Shown here: in pieces, positions 13,809-20,997 of the stretch
Position numbering within the stretch: position 1 is the first letter of the stretch
Layout: the number at the start of each line of letters is the position of its first letter
DNA from: an uncultured Bacteroidales bacterium
Lineage (GTDB): Bacteria > Bacteroidota > Bacteroidia > Bacteroidales > Muribaculaceae
Assembly (NCBI GenBank): GCA_900549375.1
Contig: URNY01000027.1
Location: 1 to 22,211 of the forward strand
DNA length: 22,211 nt
Direction of reading: 5' to 3'
Made by a program: the position numbers and the translations under genes
Notes under the pieces: generated by a model
Told to the model about the DNA's origin: nothing
Databases searched by the model: none
Seen by the model: the letters and a program-made list of their open reading frames with translations, nothing else

Positions 13809-14861
13809 ATGAAGAAAACAGATATAAGGATGCCGGCCGAGTGGGAGAGTTGCCGCAGCGTTTTGCTCGCATTGCCGGAGGCCCACACAGACTGGCTCTA
13901 TATGCTCGATGAAGCCCGTGATCAATATAGACGCATCATAGAGGCTTTGACGGCCCGCGGACAGCACTGCACTGTCATTACCGCATCGCGGCCCGAAGCA
14001 GAGAAACTACTCAGCGGTTGCGAGATGTCCCTGCTTACAATTATCGAACTCGACTATAACGACACCTGGACGAGGGACTACGGCCCCATATCGGCTATCC
14101 GCGGCGAGCGGCTGCGCGCCCTCGACTTTGGATTCAACGGATGGGGCCTGAAGTTTGCCGCCGACCGCGACAATCTCGTGAACCTTCGACTTTCCGAACG
14201 CTTCGTGATCATGCCCGACACCTACCGCAACGAGCGCGACTTCACGCTCGAGGGCGGTTCGATTGAGACCGACGGCCGCGGGACTTTGCTCACCACCTCG
14301 CGCTGTCTCTGTTCTCCGAACCGCAACGGCGGCAAGACTAAAGCGGAACTTAACGAGATATTGCGCGAGCGACTCGGTTTTGAACATGTTTTATGGCTTG
14401 ATTACGGCGCCCTTGAGGGTGATGACACCGATTCGCATATCGACACTCTATGCCGCATGGCGCCGTGCGACACCATACTTTTCACCGGATGCCGCGACAT
14501 GGACGATCCGCATTTCGAGGAATTGCTGAAGATGCGCGCCCAACTCACGATGTTCCGCACTCCGGAGGGGAATCCTTATAACCTTGTGGAATTGCCGTTG
14601 CCGGCTCCGGTCTACGATAGCGAAGGGAACCGGCTTCCGGCCTCGTATGCCAATTATCTGGTGACGTCGGATACGATCTTCATGCCCGTCTACGGTCAGC
14701 CGGAGACGGATACTCTCGCATGTAATACGGTGCGCGTGGCCTTCCCCGGCCATGAGGTAGTTCCTGTGGAATGCACCGCATTGCTTCATCAACATGGGTC
14801 TTTGCACTGCGCGACAATGCAGATTCCCGATAAACTCTTTAATCCCTCCATATATGAATAA
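13809..14861 (+). CDS. aguA: Agmatine deiminase
   Basis: The 350-residue protein belongs to the peptidyl-arginine-deiminase-like family (PF04371) and hydrolyses agmatine to N-carbamoylputrescine and ammonia. Family blocks are all present: NDTWTRDYGP (84-93), FNGWG (109-113), LEGGSIETDGRGTLL (148-161), GDDTDSHIDTLCR (204-216, catalytic His210) and LHQHGSLHCATMQ, with the nucleophile Cys334. The next gene encodes the following enzyme in the pathway and overlaps it by 8 nt, which supports agmatine rather than peptidyl-arginine as substrate. A near-consensus -7 box (TATCTTTA, 13770-13777) lies 32 nt before the ATG. No arginine decarboxylase gene is in the window. Confidence 0.96.
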   Translation: MKKTDIRMPAEWESCRSVLLALPEAHTDWLYMLDEARDQYRRIIEALTARGQHCTVITASRPEAEKLLSGCEMSLLTIIELDYNDTWTRDYGPISAIRGERLRALDFGFNGWGLKFAADRDNLVNLRLSERFVIMPDTYRNERDFTLEGGSIETDGRGTLLTTSRCLCSPNRNGGKTKAELNEILRERLGFEHVLWLDYGALEGDDTDSHIDTLCRMAPCDTILFTGCRDMDDPHFEELLKMRAQLTMFRTPEGNPYNLVELPLPAPVYDSEGNRLPASYANYLVTSDTIFMPVYGQPETDTLACNTVRVAFPGHEVVPVECTALLHQHGSLHCATMQIPDKLFNPSIYE

Positions 14862-15759
14862 TAGACTGATAGGCGAAGGCAGCGTGGCTGTCGGAATAGT
14901 GCAACACGCTTTCAACGAAGATGTGGATTCGAACAGGGCCCGCAATCTCACGGCCATAGAGAATCTTGCCTCCGAAGGGGCCCGTCTGATAGTTTTGTCC
15001 GAGCTTCACGACTCGCTCTATTTCTGCCAGACTGAAAACGTTGACAATTTCGAATACGCCCAGCCGTTGCCCGGCGACTTTACTGAATTCTATGGAGCCG
15101 CGGCTGCCGATAACTCTGTGGTGCTTGTGACGAGTGCTTTCGAGAGAAGGGCTCCGGGACTCTACCATAATACGGCGGTGGTTTTCGACAGCGACGGAAG
15201 CATCGCCGGCAAGTATCGGAAGATGCATATTCCCGACGATCCCGGATTTTACGAGAAGTTCTATTTCACGCCCGGCGATCTCGGTTTCCGGCCTGTCGAC
15301 ACATCCGTGGGTCGCCTCGGAGTGCTCGTATGCTGGGATCAATGGTATCCCGAAGCCGCGAGGCTCATGGCTATGCGCGGCGCCGAGATGTTGATATATC
15401 CCACGGCGATAGGATGGAATCCCGATGATCCCCACGATGAAAAGATGCGTCAGCGAGAAGCCTGGGTCACCATCCAGAGGTCGCATGCCGTGGCCAATGG
15501 AGTGCCTGTGATAAGCGTGAACCGATGCGGCTTCGAGGAGGATCCATCGGGGCAGACCTCCGGCATAGACTTCTGGGGATCGAGCTTTGTGGCCGGTCCG
15601 CAGGGTGAGATTCTCTTTGAGGCTCCCGACAACGGACCCGCGGAGGGGGTGGTAGAAGTGGATCTTACGCGCTCCGAGAACGTGCGCCGCTGGTGGCCGT
15701 TTCTGCGCGACCGCCGCATCGACTGCTATGGGGAGCTGACAAACAGGTTTCTTGATTAA
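14854..15759 (+). CDS. aguB: N-carbamoylputrescine amidase
   Basis: The 301-residue protein is a carbon-nitrogen hydrolase (nitrilase superfamily, PF00795) that splits N-carbamoylputrescine to putrescine, CO2 and ammonia. The catalytic triad can be placed as E50 (VLSELHD), K123 (GKYRKMHIP) and C160 (LVCWDQWYPEAAR). The block MHIPDDPGFYEKFYFTPGD (124-142) is typical of carbamoylputrescine amidases. The ATG at 14854 overlaps the aguA stop by 8 nt, indicating coupling; the frame is open 60 bp further up but inside aguA. Together with aguA it forms a complete agmatine-to-putrescine operon. The stop codon lies in the first copy of a 19-bp tandem duplication. Confidence 0.96.
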   Translation: MNNRLIGEGSVAVGIVQHAFNEDVDSNRARNLTAIENLASEGARLIVLSELHDSLYFCQTENVDNFEYAQPLPGDFTEFYGAAAADNSVVLVTSAFERRAPGLYHNTAVVFDSDGSIAGKYRKMHIPDDPGFYEKFYFTPGDLGFRPVDTSVGRLGVLVCWDQWYPEAARLMAMRGAEMLIYPTAIGWNPDDPHDEKMRQREAWVTIQRSHAVANGVPVISVNRCGFEEDPSGQTSGIDFWGSSFVAGPQGEILFEAPDNGPAEGVVEVDLTRSENVRRWWPFLRDRRIDCYGELTNRFLD

Positions 15760-15790
15760 GGCGCTGATATATGATTAAGGCGCTGATACA
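15753..15790. repeat. 19-bp tandem duplication spanning the aguB stop
   Basis: TGATTAAGGCGCTGATATA at 15753-15771 is followed at once by a copy with one change (15772-15790). The first copy contains the aguB stop codon. Confidence 0.85.
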
Positions 15791-15810
15791 TGCCGGAGGC
15801 ATGTCCCTAC
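15788..15810. repeat. Palindrome followed by CCCTAC, REP-like
   Basis: acatgcc / ggcatgt form a 7-bp perfect stem with loop gga, followed by ccctac. The stem ending and tail give GTCCCTAC, the same as at the palindrome at 4860-4884. Confidence 0.5.
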
Positions 15811-15836
15811 GTGCGCGGCATGTTGCAAAAAAAATG

Positions 15837-15865
15837 AGAGGCTGTGTCACTTTGACACAGCCTCT
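15837..15865. terminator. Strong bidirectional terminator
   Basis: A perfect 13-bp stem (agaggctgtgtca / tgacacagcctct) with a 3-nt loop has a T-tract on both sides: tattttg on plus, catttttttt on minus. It serves aguB and the convergent DUF5074 gene. Confidence 0.93.
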
Positions 15866-15894
15866 TATTTTGTTGATATGTCGGATGAGGGGTA

Positions 15895-17016
15895 TTAGTC
15901 GTTGATGAAGAAGATAGAGGGGCGACCCAGGCCGATGGAATAGGTTTTGGCCAGCGAATAGTCGGAATTGTACTCGTTGACATATCCGGCGGCGTTATAG
16001 TCGGGGTTGAGGCCGCTCTTCGCATAAGAAGCCACAAGGAATTTGCCGGAAATCGGATCTACCTCTACAGCGGAGGGATAATCCACGCGGGCTATTCCCC
16101 AGCCGGTGGTTTTGCCGGAAGCCACATTGTATTTGGAATAGCGGCAGATTAGGTCGCGGTCATCGGGAGTATCGCCCTCTTCGGGGATGTAGCTTGTCGG
16201 AGCATACACGAAATATATGTCGTGGCTGTCGGCGCATGCGAGCGTGGCCTTTGCCAGCGGCTTTGTCTCTCCGAGCTCACTCATTTCATAGAGGCGGGGT
16301 TTCACAGTGGTATCGTCGCCTTTTGCGAGGAGGAAAAGCTTATTGCCGGAAGTGAGAATGCGCACAGGGTTAAGGGGGAGGTTGTCGAGATGACGCAGGA
16401 CGGTGAAGTTGAGGAGGCTGATAACCGTGGCCGAGGAACCCGGATTCTCCTTATATTCCTCGCCGCCGGATTTGGGAACATAAAGTTCGGTTCCGCGGAT
16501 AGCCATTGTCTCAGGAGCGCGTCCTACATAAATGGATTCTTTGATTTTGAGAGCCACAGTGTCGAGACGGCAGACGAAGCCATCGTACATCGCAATGTAT
16601 ACCTGACCTTTCTGGGCCACCATCGAACGGGGCTGCGAGCCGGATTCAGAATCGGCAAGCTCTATGCGTGCGATGGATTTATAGGTTACGCGGTCGATAA
16701 TCTCGATTGCTTTGGAACCTGCGAGACCCACGTATATCTTGGAGCCGTAGCTGATTCCACACTGCGGGTTTTCGCCGATGGCGCGACCGTTGGCGGCAGC
16801 GAAAACGTCATTGTCGATTGTAGCGTTGTCGAAATCGATGATATCGAGACTGCCTTCCGCAGGCGTGCCGACACCTTCATTGAGGACAAAGGCGCCACGG
16901 GTCAGAGTTGGAGCATCGGGATTGGAGGGAGTGCTTTTTTCATCATCGCATGAAACCAGAGAAGGCGCAAGGGCCAGCGCCAGTACAAGCGGGGCCTTGA
17001 TGAGAAGTTTTTTCAT
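15895..17016 (-). CDS. DUF5074 beta-propeller surface lipoprotein
   Basis: The 373-residue protein has a type II signal peptide with lipidated Cys23 followed by DDEK, an acidic stretch like the Bacteroidetes lipoprotein export signal, so surface exposure is likely. The mature part starts with GAFVLNEGVGTPAEGSLDIID, the hallmark opening of DUF5074 / YncE-like seven-bladed propellers in Bacteroidetes. Repeating blade motifs include SKIYVGLAGSKAIEIIDRVT, GQVYIAMYDGFVCRLD and GTELYVPKSGG. The vitamin B12-binding BtuG is a member of this broader group, but no TonB receptor, BtuB or cobalamin riboswitch is next to this gene, so a B12 role is not supported here. The ligand is unknown. A full Bacteroidetes promoter precedes it. 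Confidence 0.85.
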   Translation of the reverse strand: MKKLLIKAPLVLALALAPSLVSCDDEKSTPSNPDAPTLTRGAFVLNEGVGTPAEGSLDIIDFDNATIDNDVFAAANGRAIGENPQCGISYGSKIYVGLAGSKAIEIIDRVTYKSIARIELADSESGSQPRSMVAQKGQVYIAMYDGFVCRLDTVALKIKESIYVGRAPETMAIRGTELYVPKSGGEEYKENPGSSATVISLLNFTVLRHLDNLPLNPVRILTSGNKLFLLAKGDDTTVKPRLYEMSELGETKPLAKATLACADSHDIYFVYAPTSYIPEEGDTPDDRDLICRYSKYNVASGKTTGWGIARVDYPSAVEVDPISGKFLVASYAKSGLNPDYNAAGYVNEYNSDYSLAKTYSIGLGRPSIFFIND

Positions 17017-17104
17017 AATTATGGACTATTTTTCCTTGGATAGATTATTATGGCTTTGCCGAAGCAGGGAGCCGAATGAATAGGTTAAGCGGGGATATAA
17101 AAAA

Positions 17105-17128
17105 TGCATCCGCCTGATAACGGATGCA
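17105..17128 (-). terminator. Intrinsic terminator after the Nfn-type operon
   Basis: An 8-bp perfect stem (tgcatccg / cggatgca) with an 8-nt loop is followed on the minus strand by a run of six T. It lies 70 nt after the stop of the minus-strand oxidoreductase gene. Its upstream arm overlaps the promoter of the next gene. Confidence 0.8.
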
Positions 17129-17157
17129 AATATAGCAATATTAGATTAAAAGACAAA
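17127..17157 (-). promoter_or_regulatory. Bacteroidetes promoter (-33/-7) for the DUF5074 gene
   Basis: On the minus strand, TTTG at 17157-17154 and TATATTTG at 17134-17127 are separated by 19 nt, which is the best match to the Bacteroidetes TTTG-N19-TAnnTTTG promoter in the window. The expected transcription start falls in the loop of the overlapping terminator hairpin, giving a leader of about 100 nt. Confidence 0.7.
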
Positions 17158-17198
17158 AGAAAAACGAAGTGTTTTGTGCGGTTTGGCGCAGAGGAGAG

Positions 17199-18662
17199 CT
17201 AAAGGGTGATTCCCTCCATGGCTTTTTCGAAAGCTTCGGCCATAGCCTTGGCCGCGCGTCGTCCGTCGCCCATAGCGAGAATCACTGTCGAGGGACCGCG
17301 GACGATATCGCCGCCTGCATAGATAGCCGATGCCGATGATTTCATCGATTCTTCGTCGACAACAATACCTCCTTGTCTTGTCATGTTCACAAGCGGCATC
17401 GACTGCGGCGGATTGGGAAGATAGCCCACGCTGACCACCACGATATCCACCGGCACCTCCTCGATGGCTCCCGGGATCGGCACCGGGGATCGGCGCCCCG
17501 ATTCGTCGGGTTCTCCGAGCTGCATTTTCTGAATTTTCATGGCGCGGAGGAAACCCTCATCATCGGCAAGGTATTCCACGGGATTGCTGAGGGTAAGGAA
17601 TTCCACTCCCTCCTCGCGGGCGTGACGCACCTCCTCAAGGCGAGCGGGCATCTCCTCCATGCCGCGGCGATAAACGATCATCGCCTTTTCGGCACCCATG
17701 CGTCGCGCGTATCTCACGGCATCGATTGCCGTATTTCCACCGCCGATCACCGCCACTCGCTTGCTTCTCAGCGAGATTGAATTTCGCACCGCGGAATCGG
17801 GCCCGAGAATGTTAAGTCGGATAAGATATTCGTTGGCGGTCATCACGCCCGGCAGGTTCTCTCCAGGAATACTCATGAAGCGCGGTTTGCCGGCACCGGT
17901 GGCGATGAAGATACCCTTGAACCCCATGTCGTGTAGGTCCTGATAGGAGATGCTGCGGCCCACATAGCAGTTGTTGACGAACTCAACGCCCATTCGGCGA
18001 AGCTTGTCGATTTCGCTGTCGACAACTTTGTTCGGGAGGCAGAATTCCGGAATGCCGTATTTCAGCACGCCACCAAGAATGTCGAGTGCCTCGAAAACCG
18101 TGACCTGATATCCGCGGCGGCGCATATCGCCGGCGAAAGAGAGACCGGAGGGACCCGAGCCGATCACGGCTACTTTAAGAGGGAGAGGAGCCGCCTCGCA
18201 TTCGATAGTCTGGCCGGCTCCTGTGTCTCGTTCGAAATCAGCCACGAACCGCTCGAGGTTGCCGATTGATACAGGCTGTTTCTTCATTTTATTATAGATG
18301 CATGAAGCCTCGCACTGTTTCTCCTGAGGACAGACGCGTCCGCAGACGGCCGGGAGGACGGTGGTGCGGTTGAGCACCGCCATGGCACCCTTGAAATCGC
18401 GGCGTTCCACATTCTTGATGAAGCCCGGTATGTCGTTATGCACCGGACAGCCCTTGATGCACCCCGGATCGGGGCAGTCCAGACATCTCGTAGCCTCAAG
18501 CACAGCCTGCTCCAGACTTATCCCCTCGCTGACCTCAAGCGAGCAAGAGAGCCTCCATTCGGGATCGAGCTCCGAGACCTTTACGCGCGGGATGGCGGTG
18601 CGTTCCTTCGGGGTATGGGTTGCGCGAAGTTCCTCGCGCCATTTATCATTTCTATCAGTCAT
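17199..18662 (-). CDS. NfnB/SudA-type FAD- and iron-sulfur NADPH oxidoreductase (GltD-like)
   Basis: The 487-residue protein has the layout of the glutamate synthase small subunit and of NfnB/SudA. An N-terminal domain carries two iron-sulfur cysteine groups: C60, C63, C68, C72 and C107, C111, C117, C121. A first dinucleotide site follows as VIGSGPSGLSFAGDM (167-180), with ILGGVLKYGIPEFCLPN for FAD, then a second as VIGGGNTAIDAVRYARRMGA and a late AGGDIVRGPSTVI motif. In family terms it binds NADP(H) and bifurcating FAD. The partner 16 nt upstream encodes the matching small subunit. It may thus be the large subunit of ferredoxin:NADP+ transhydrogenase (Nfn) or sulfide dehydrogenase; a stand-alone glutamate synthase is less likely. 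Confidence 0.9.
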   Translation of the reverse strand: MTDRNDKWREELRATHTPKERTAIPRVKVSELDPEWRLSCSLEVSEGISLEQAVLEATRCLDCPDPGCIKGCPVHNDIPGFIKNVERRDFKGAMAVLNRTTVLPAVCGRVCPQEKQCEASCIYNKMKKQPVSIGNLERFVADFERDTGAGQTIECEAAPLPLKVAVIGSGPSGLSFAGDMRRRGYQVTVFEALDILGGVLKYGIPEFCLPNKVVDSEIDKLRRMGVEFVNNCYVGRSISYQDLHDMGFKGIFIATGAGKPRFMSIPGENLPGVMTANEYLIRLNILGPDSAVRNSISLRSKRVAVIGGGNTAIDAVRYARRMGAEKAMIVYRRGMEEMPARLEEVRHAREEGVEFLTLSNPVEYLADDEGFLRAMKIQKMQLGEPDESGRRSPVPIPGAIEEVPVDIVVVSVGYLPNPPQSMPLVNMTRQGGIVVDEESMKSSASAIYAGGDIVRGPSTVILAMGDGRRAAKAMAEAFEKAMEGITL

Positions 18663-18678
18663 AGTTCATCCTCCATTT

Positions 18679-19440
18679 TCATTTGAAAAGACGCTGACGG
18701 TTTGCAAGCTGGTCGAAATCCACGTGGTGCGCGTTGAAAACGGGCCCGTCGGTGCAGGTCTGTTTCCTTTCGCCGTTCACGATCACGCGGCAGGTTCCGC
18801 ATAGACCGATACCATCGATCATTATCATATTGAGAATGCAGTCGGCCGGGATGTTATGACGGGCGGCGATAGCAGTGATCTCTTTGAGGAGACCTGTAGG
18901 TCCCGACATCCATACTTTCTCGATTCCGCGCTCGGTGATTGCTTTTTCTATGGTGTTCATGAGGTCGGAATCTGAAGCGAGCACAACCTTGTCGCTATAG
19001 TTTTCGATCTCCTCGGAGATGCAGGTTGTTTTGTCGGATTTCTCCGACATTACCGACATCACCGAGCATCCGTTTTCATGAAGAGCGCGAATGATTGGGA
19101 GTAGAGGGACGAAGCCGGCTCCGTCGCCGCAGCAGAGCACATTCTTTGCGCTGTCGATTTCCGGGGTCTTGCCAAGAGGGCCGAGGAGGTCGGGAATCAC
19201 AGAACCCTTGCGCATAAGTTTCTGGATATCATCGAGGCCTTCGGCCCTATGGATTATGATTTCAAGAGTTTCATTTTCGGGATTGGTGTCGATGATTGCA
19301 AAAGGGAGTCTGGGGCCCTTTTCCGAGAAGCGCAGGATAATGAAATTGCCCGGCTTGGCCCGGCGTGCCACCATAGCGTTGTGTATCGTAACGCCCATTG
19401 TTCTCGCCGAATAGGGGAACACATCAATAACTTCGTTCAT
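18679..19440 (-). CDS. NfnA/SudB-type ferredoxin reductase-like subunit (FAD, 2Fe-2S)
   Basis: The 253-residue protein resembles PyrK/NfnA: an FAD-binding beta barrel (about 1-90, with AKPGNFIILRFSEKGPRLPFAI), an NAD-binding domain with CCGDGAGFVPLLPIIRALHENG (103-124), and a C-terminal [2Fe-2S] site. The cluster ligands fit the unusual Asp/Cys3 set of NfnA: D209 (MIDGIG), C214, C217 and C229 (TCTDGP). The gene is the first of a two-gene operon with the GltD-like subunit, in the same order as nfnAB/sudBA. In that family the complex couples NADH, NADPH and ferredoxin redox pools in the cytoplasm. The exact reaction here is inference; conserved ligands argue for an active electron-transfer subunit. 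Confidence 0.9.
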   Translation of the reverse strand: MNEVIDVFPYSARTMGVTIHNAMVARRAKPGNFIILRFSEKGPRLPFAIIDTNPENETLEIIIHRAEGLDDIQKLMRKGSVIPDLLGPLGKTPEIDSAKNVLCCGDGAGFVPLLPIIRALHENGCSVMSVMSEKSDKTTCISEEIENYSDKVVLASDSDLMNTIEKAITERGIEKVWMSGPTGLLKEITAIAARHNIPADCILNMIMIDGIGLCGTCRVIVNGERKQTCTDGPVFNAHHVDFDQLANRQRLFK

Positions 19441-19462
19441 ATCGCTTTAATGAGTACGATTG

Positions 19463-19470
19463 CAAATTTA
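19463..19470 (-). promoter_or_regulatory. Bacteroidetes -7 box for the Nfn-type operon
   Basis: TAAATTTG on the minus strand matches TAnnTTTG exactly and lies 22 nt before the ATG at 19440, giving a short leader. A -33 element is not obvious. Confidence 0.6.
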
Positions 19471-19533
19471 GAAAAAATCGGCGACAAAGAAGCCGAATTG
19501 AGGAGAAATGAGGGGGAGGCTTTCCGAATGAGG

Positions 19534-19569
19534 CTAATGGGACCAATGGGCCTAATGGGCCTGATGGCC
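19534..19569. repeat. 9-bp-period intergenic array, four units
   Basis: Four 9-bp units with consensus CTAATGGGC start at 19534, 19543, 19552 and 19561. A degenerate fifth unit may precede them at about 19525. This is the third short-period array in the window, with a core unrelated to the other two. Confidence 0.75.
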
Positions 19570-19719
19570 TTAGATAATACGGCGGAGCAGGGGAAATTAC
19601 TTAACGAGATAAAAACGAATGCGGGGATTGAGTAAAAACGATTGCATATTTCTGTGGGGGTGAAAAATGAGGATTATTGGGCGAAGATTATGGCAATTGC
19701 GAGAAATCTTGTAATTTTA

Positions 19720-19732
19720 AGAAACGGTTTCT
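19720..19732. promoter_or_regulatory. Palindrome AGAAAC-G-GTTTCT, possible operator
   Basis: Two perfect 6-bp inverted arms are separated by one base, 38 nt before the first and 77 nt before the preferred start codon of the DUF4861 gene. The shape resembles LacI-family operators, which share an AAACG-type centre. No regulator gene of that family is in the window. Confidence 0.35.
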
Positions 19733-19809
19733 AAGTATTTTCAGGAATCGATGCGTAATAATTTCTGATTATGAAAGTGAAAAATACATTAACGAGAGAG
19801 AATTCAACG

Positions 19810-20958
19810 ATGCCGGATATCACCAAAGGGTTGATTATCTGTGGTATCGCTCTTTTGACATTCCCTGCCTGCGCTTTGACCGTAGAGATTTCAAATCCGT
19901 TGCCCGAGGCAAGGAGCGGAGAGATTGTAGAGATTCCGACAGCCTCGCTCGGCCTCGCGGGTCCGACCTACATTGTATATGACGATAACGGCAAAGAGAT
20001 GCAGAGCCAGCTCACCTACGACGGCAAGCTGATATTTCCCGTGACGGTGGATTCCTTAGGCACGGTTAGAGTGTCGGTGCTGGAGGGGAAACCGTCGCAA
20101 AAATTTCCTGTATATGTCGGCGGCCGCCAGTATCCCGAGCGCAAAGACGACCTTGCGTGGGAGAACGAGCGCAGTGCCTATCGCGCCTATGGTCCGGCGC
20201 TGGAACGCAGCGGAGAGAGAGCATTCGGCTATGATATATGGAGCAAATCGGTGGCCTATCCGATTCTTGAACAGAGATATTATGACGACAGGGTCAGGCG
20301 GATATCCTTCCATGAGGACCACGGCAACGGTCAGGATGACTATGCCGTGGGTCCGACGCTTGGCGGAGGCACGGCGGCATTGCTCGACAAATCGGGTAAA
20401 ATCGTTTATCCCTACTGCTACAAAGAATATGAGATTCTGGACAACGGCCCTCTCCGTTTCACGGTGAGCCTGGAATATAATCCTGTGAATATAGACGGCG
20501 CCGATGTTACCGAGACTCGTCTGATCTCGCTTGATTCCGGATCATGGCTCAACAAGACGAAGCTTAGGTATGAGGGACTGAAAGGTAAAAGCCGGCTGGT
20601 GCAGGGCATTGTGGTCCATACCAACAATCCCAAGGCCTGGAGCGCATCGGAGAAAGGGCACTATGTCGCCAATCAAGATATCAACCAGCATCCCGAGCGC
20701 AATAACGGAACGGTGTTCGTCGGAATCGTCTCGCCGGCGTCAGATACATTCCGGTTCATGCCCATGGCAGAGGATGTGAAAGATGCCGAGGGACATGTTG
20801 TCGCTGTCGGCGATTATCAGCCCGGAGAGGAGTTCACCTACTGGTGGGGCTCCGGCTGGAGCAAAGGGGGCGTGGCCGACGGCAACGAGTGGGAATCGAT
20901 ACTGGCCACTCAATCCCGCCATATCGCCAATCCTCTGAAGATAAAGATTATAAAGTAA
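19810..20958 (+). CDS. DUF4861 family secreted protein, PUL-associated
   Basis: The preferred start gives 382 residues with an N-terminal signal peptide (GLIICGIALLTFPACALT) and probable cleavage after Ala; an ATG at 19771 would add 13 polar residues and is possible. No lipobox is followed by a convincing pattern, although a Cys lies in the signal (FPACA). The mature protein is beta-rich, with FPVYVGGRQYPERKDDLAWENERSAYR, GYDIWSK, DDYAVGPTLGGGTAALL and FTYWWGSGWSKGG, which I associate with DUF4861 proteins found in Bacteroidetes polysaccharide utilization loci for acidic glycans. The enzymatic role is not established to my knowledge. The next gene, 39 nt downstream, encodes a sensor of the kind that controls such loci, which supports a glycan-related role. 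Confidence 0.85.
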   Translation: MPDITKGLIICGIALLTFPACALTVEISNPLPEARSGEIVEIPTASLGLAGPTYIVYDDNGKEMQSQLTYDGKLIFPVTVDSLGTVRVSVLEGKPSQKFPVYVGGRQYPERKDDLAWENERSAYRAYGPALERSGERAFGYDIWSKSVAYPILEQRYYDDRVRRISFHEDHGNGQDDYAVGPTLGGGTAALLDKSGKIVYPYCYKEYEILDNGPLRFTVSLEYNPVNIDGADVTETRLISLDSGSWLNKTKLRYEGLKGKSRLVQGIVVHTNNPKAWSASEKGHYVANQDINQHPERNNGTVFVGIVSPASDTFRFMPMAEDVKDAEGHVVAVGDYQPGEEFTYWWGSGWSKGGVADGNEWESILATQSRHIANPLKIKIIK

Positions 20959-20997
20959 ATATCGCGAAATAGAAGATCGGGAAGAGATCGGAATCTT

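Larger units (their letters stand above)
19441..19770. other. 330-bp intergenic region between Nfn-type operon and DUF4861 gene
   Basis: The region holds the minus-strand promoter at 19463-19470, a 9-bp-period array at 19534-19569 and a small palindrome at 19720-19732. An open frame 19450-19635 exists on the plus strand, but it is built over the array, has low complexity (MGPMGLMGLMAL) and has no recognisable homology, so it is not called a gene. No exact TAnnTTTG box for the rightward gene was found. Confidence 0.6.

Noticed and set aside
16222..16953. 243-codon open frame on the plus strand inside the DUF5074 gene
   Set aside because: It is antisense to a clear propeller lipoprotein and shows no family pattern.
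17017..17198. Possible cobalamin riboswitch before the DUF5074 gene, as seen for BtuG-type genes
   Set aside because: No B12-box-like sequence or multi-stem layout was found; the segment is explained by a terminator and a promoter.
19450..19635. Small ORF of about 61 codons over the third array
   Set aside because: The translation is low-complexity because of the 9-bp repeats, and no ribosome binding site or homology could be recognised.
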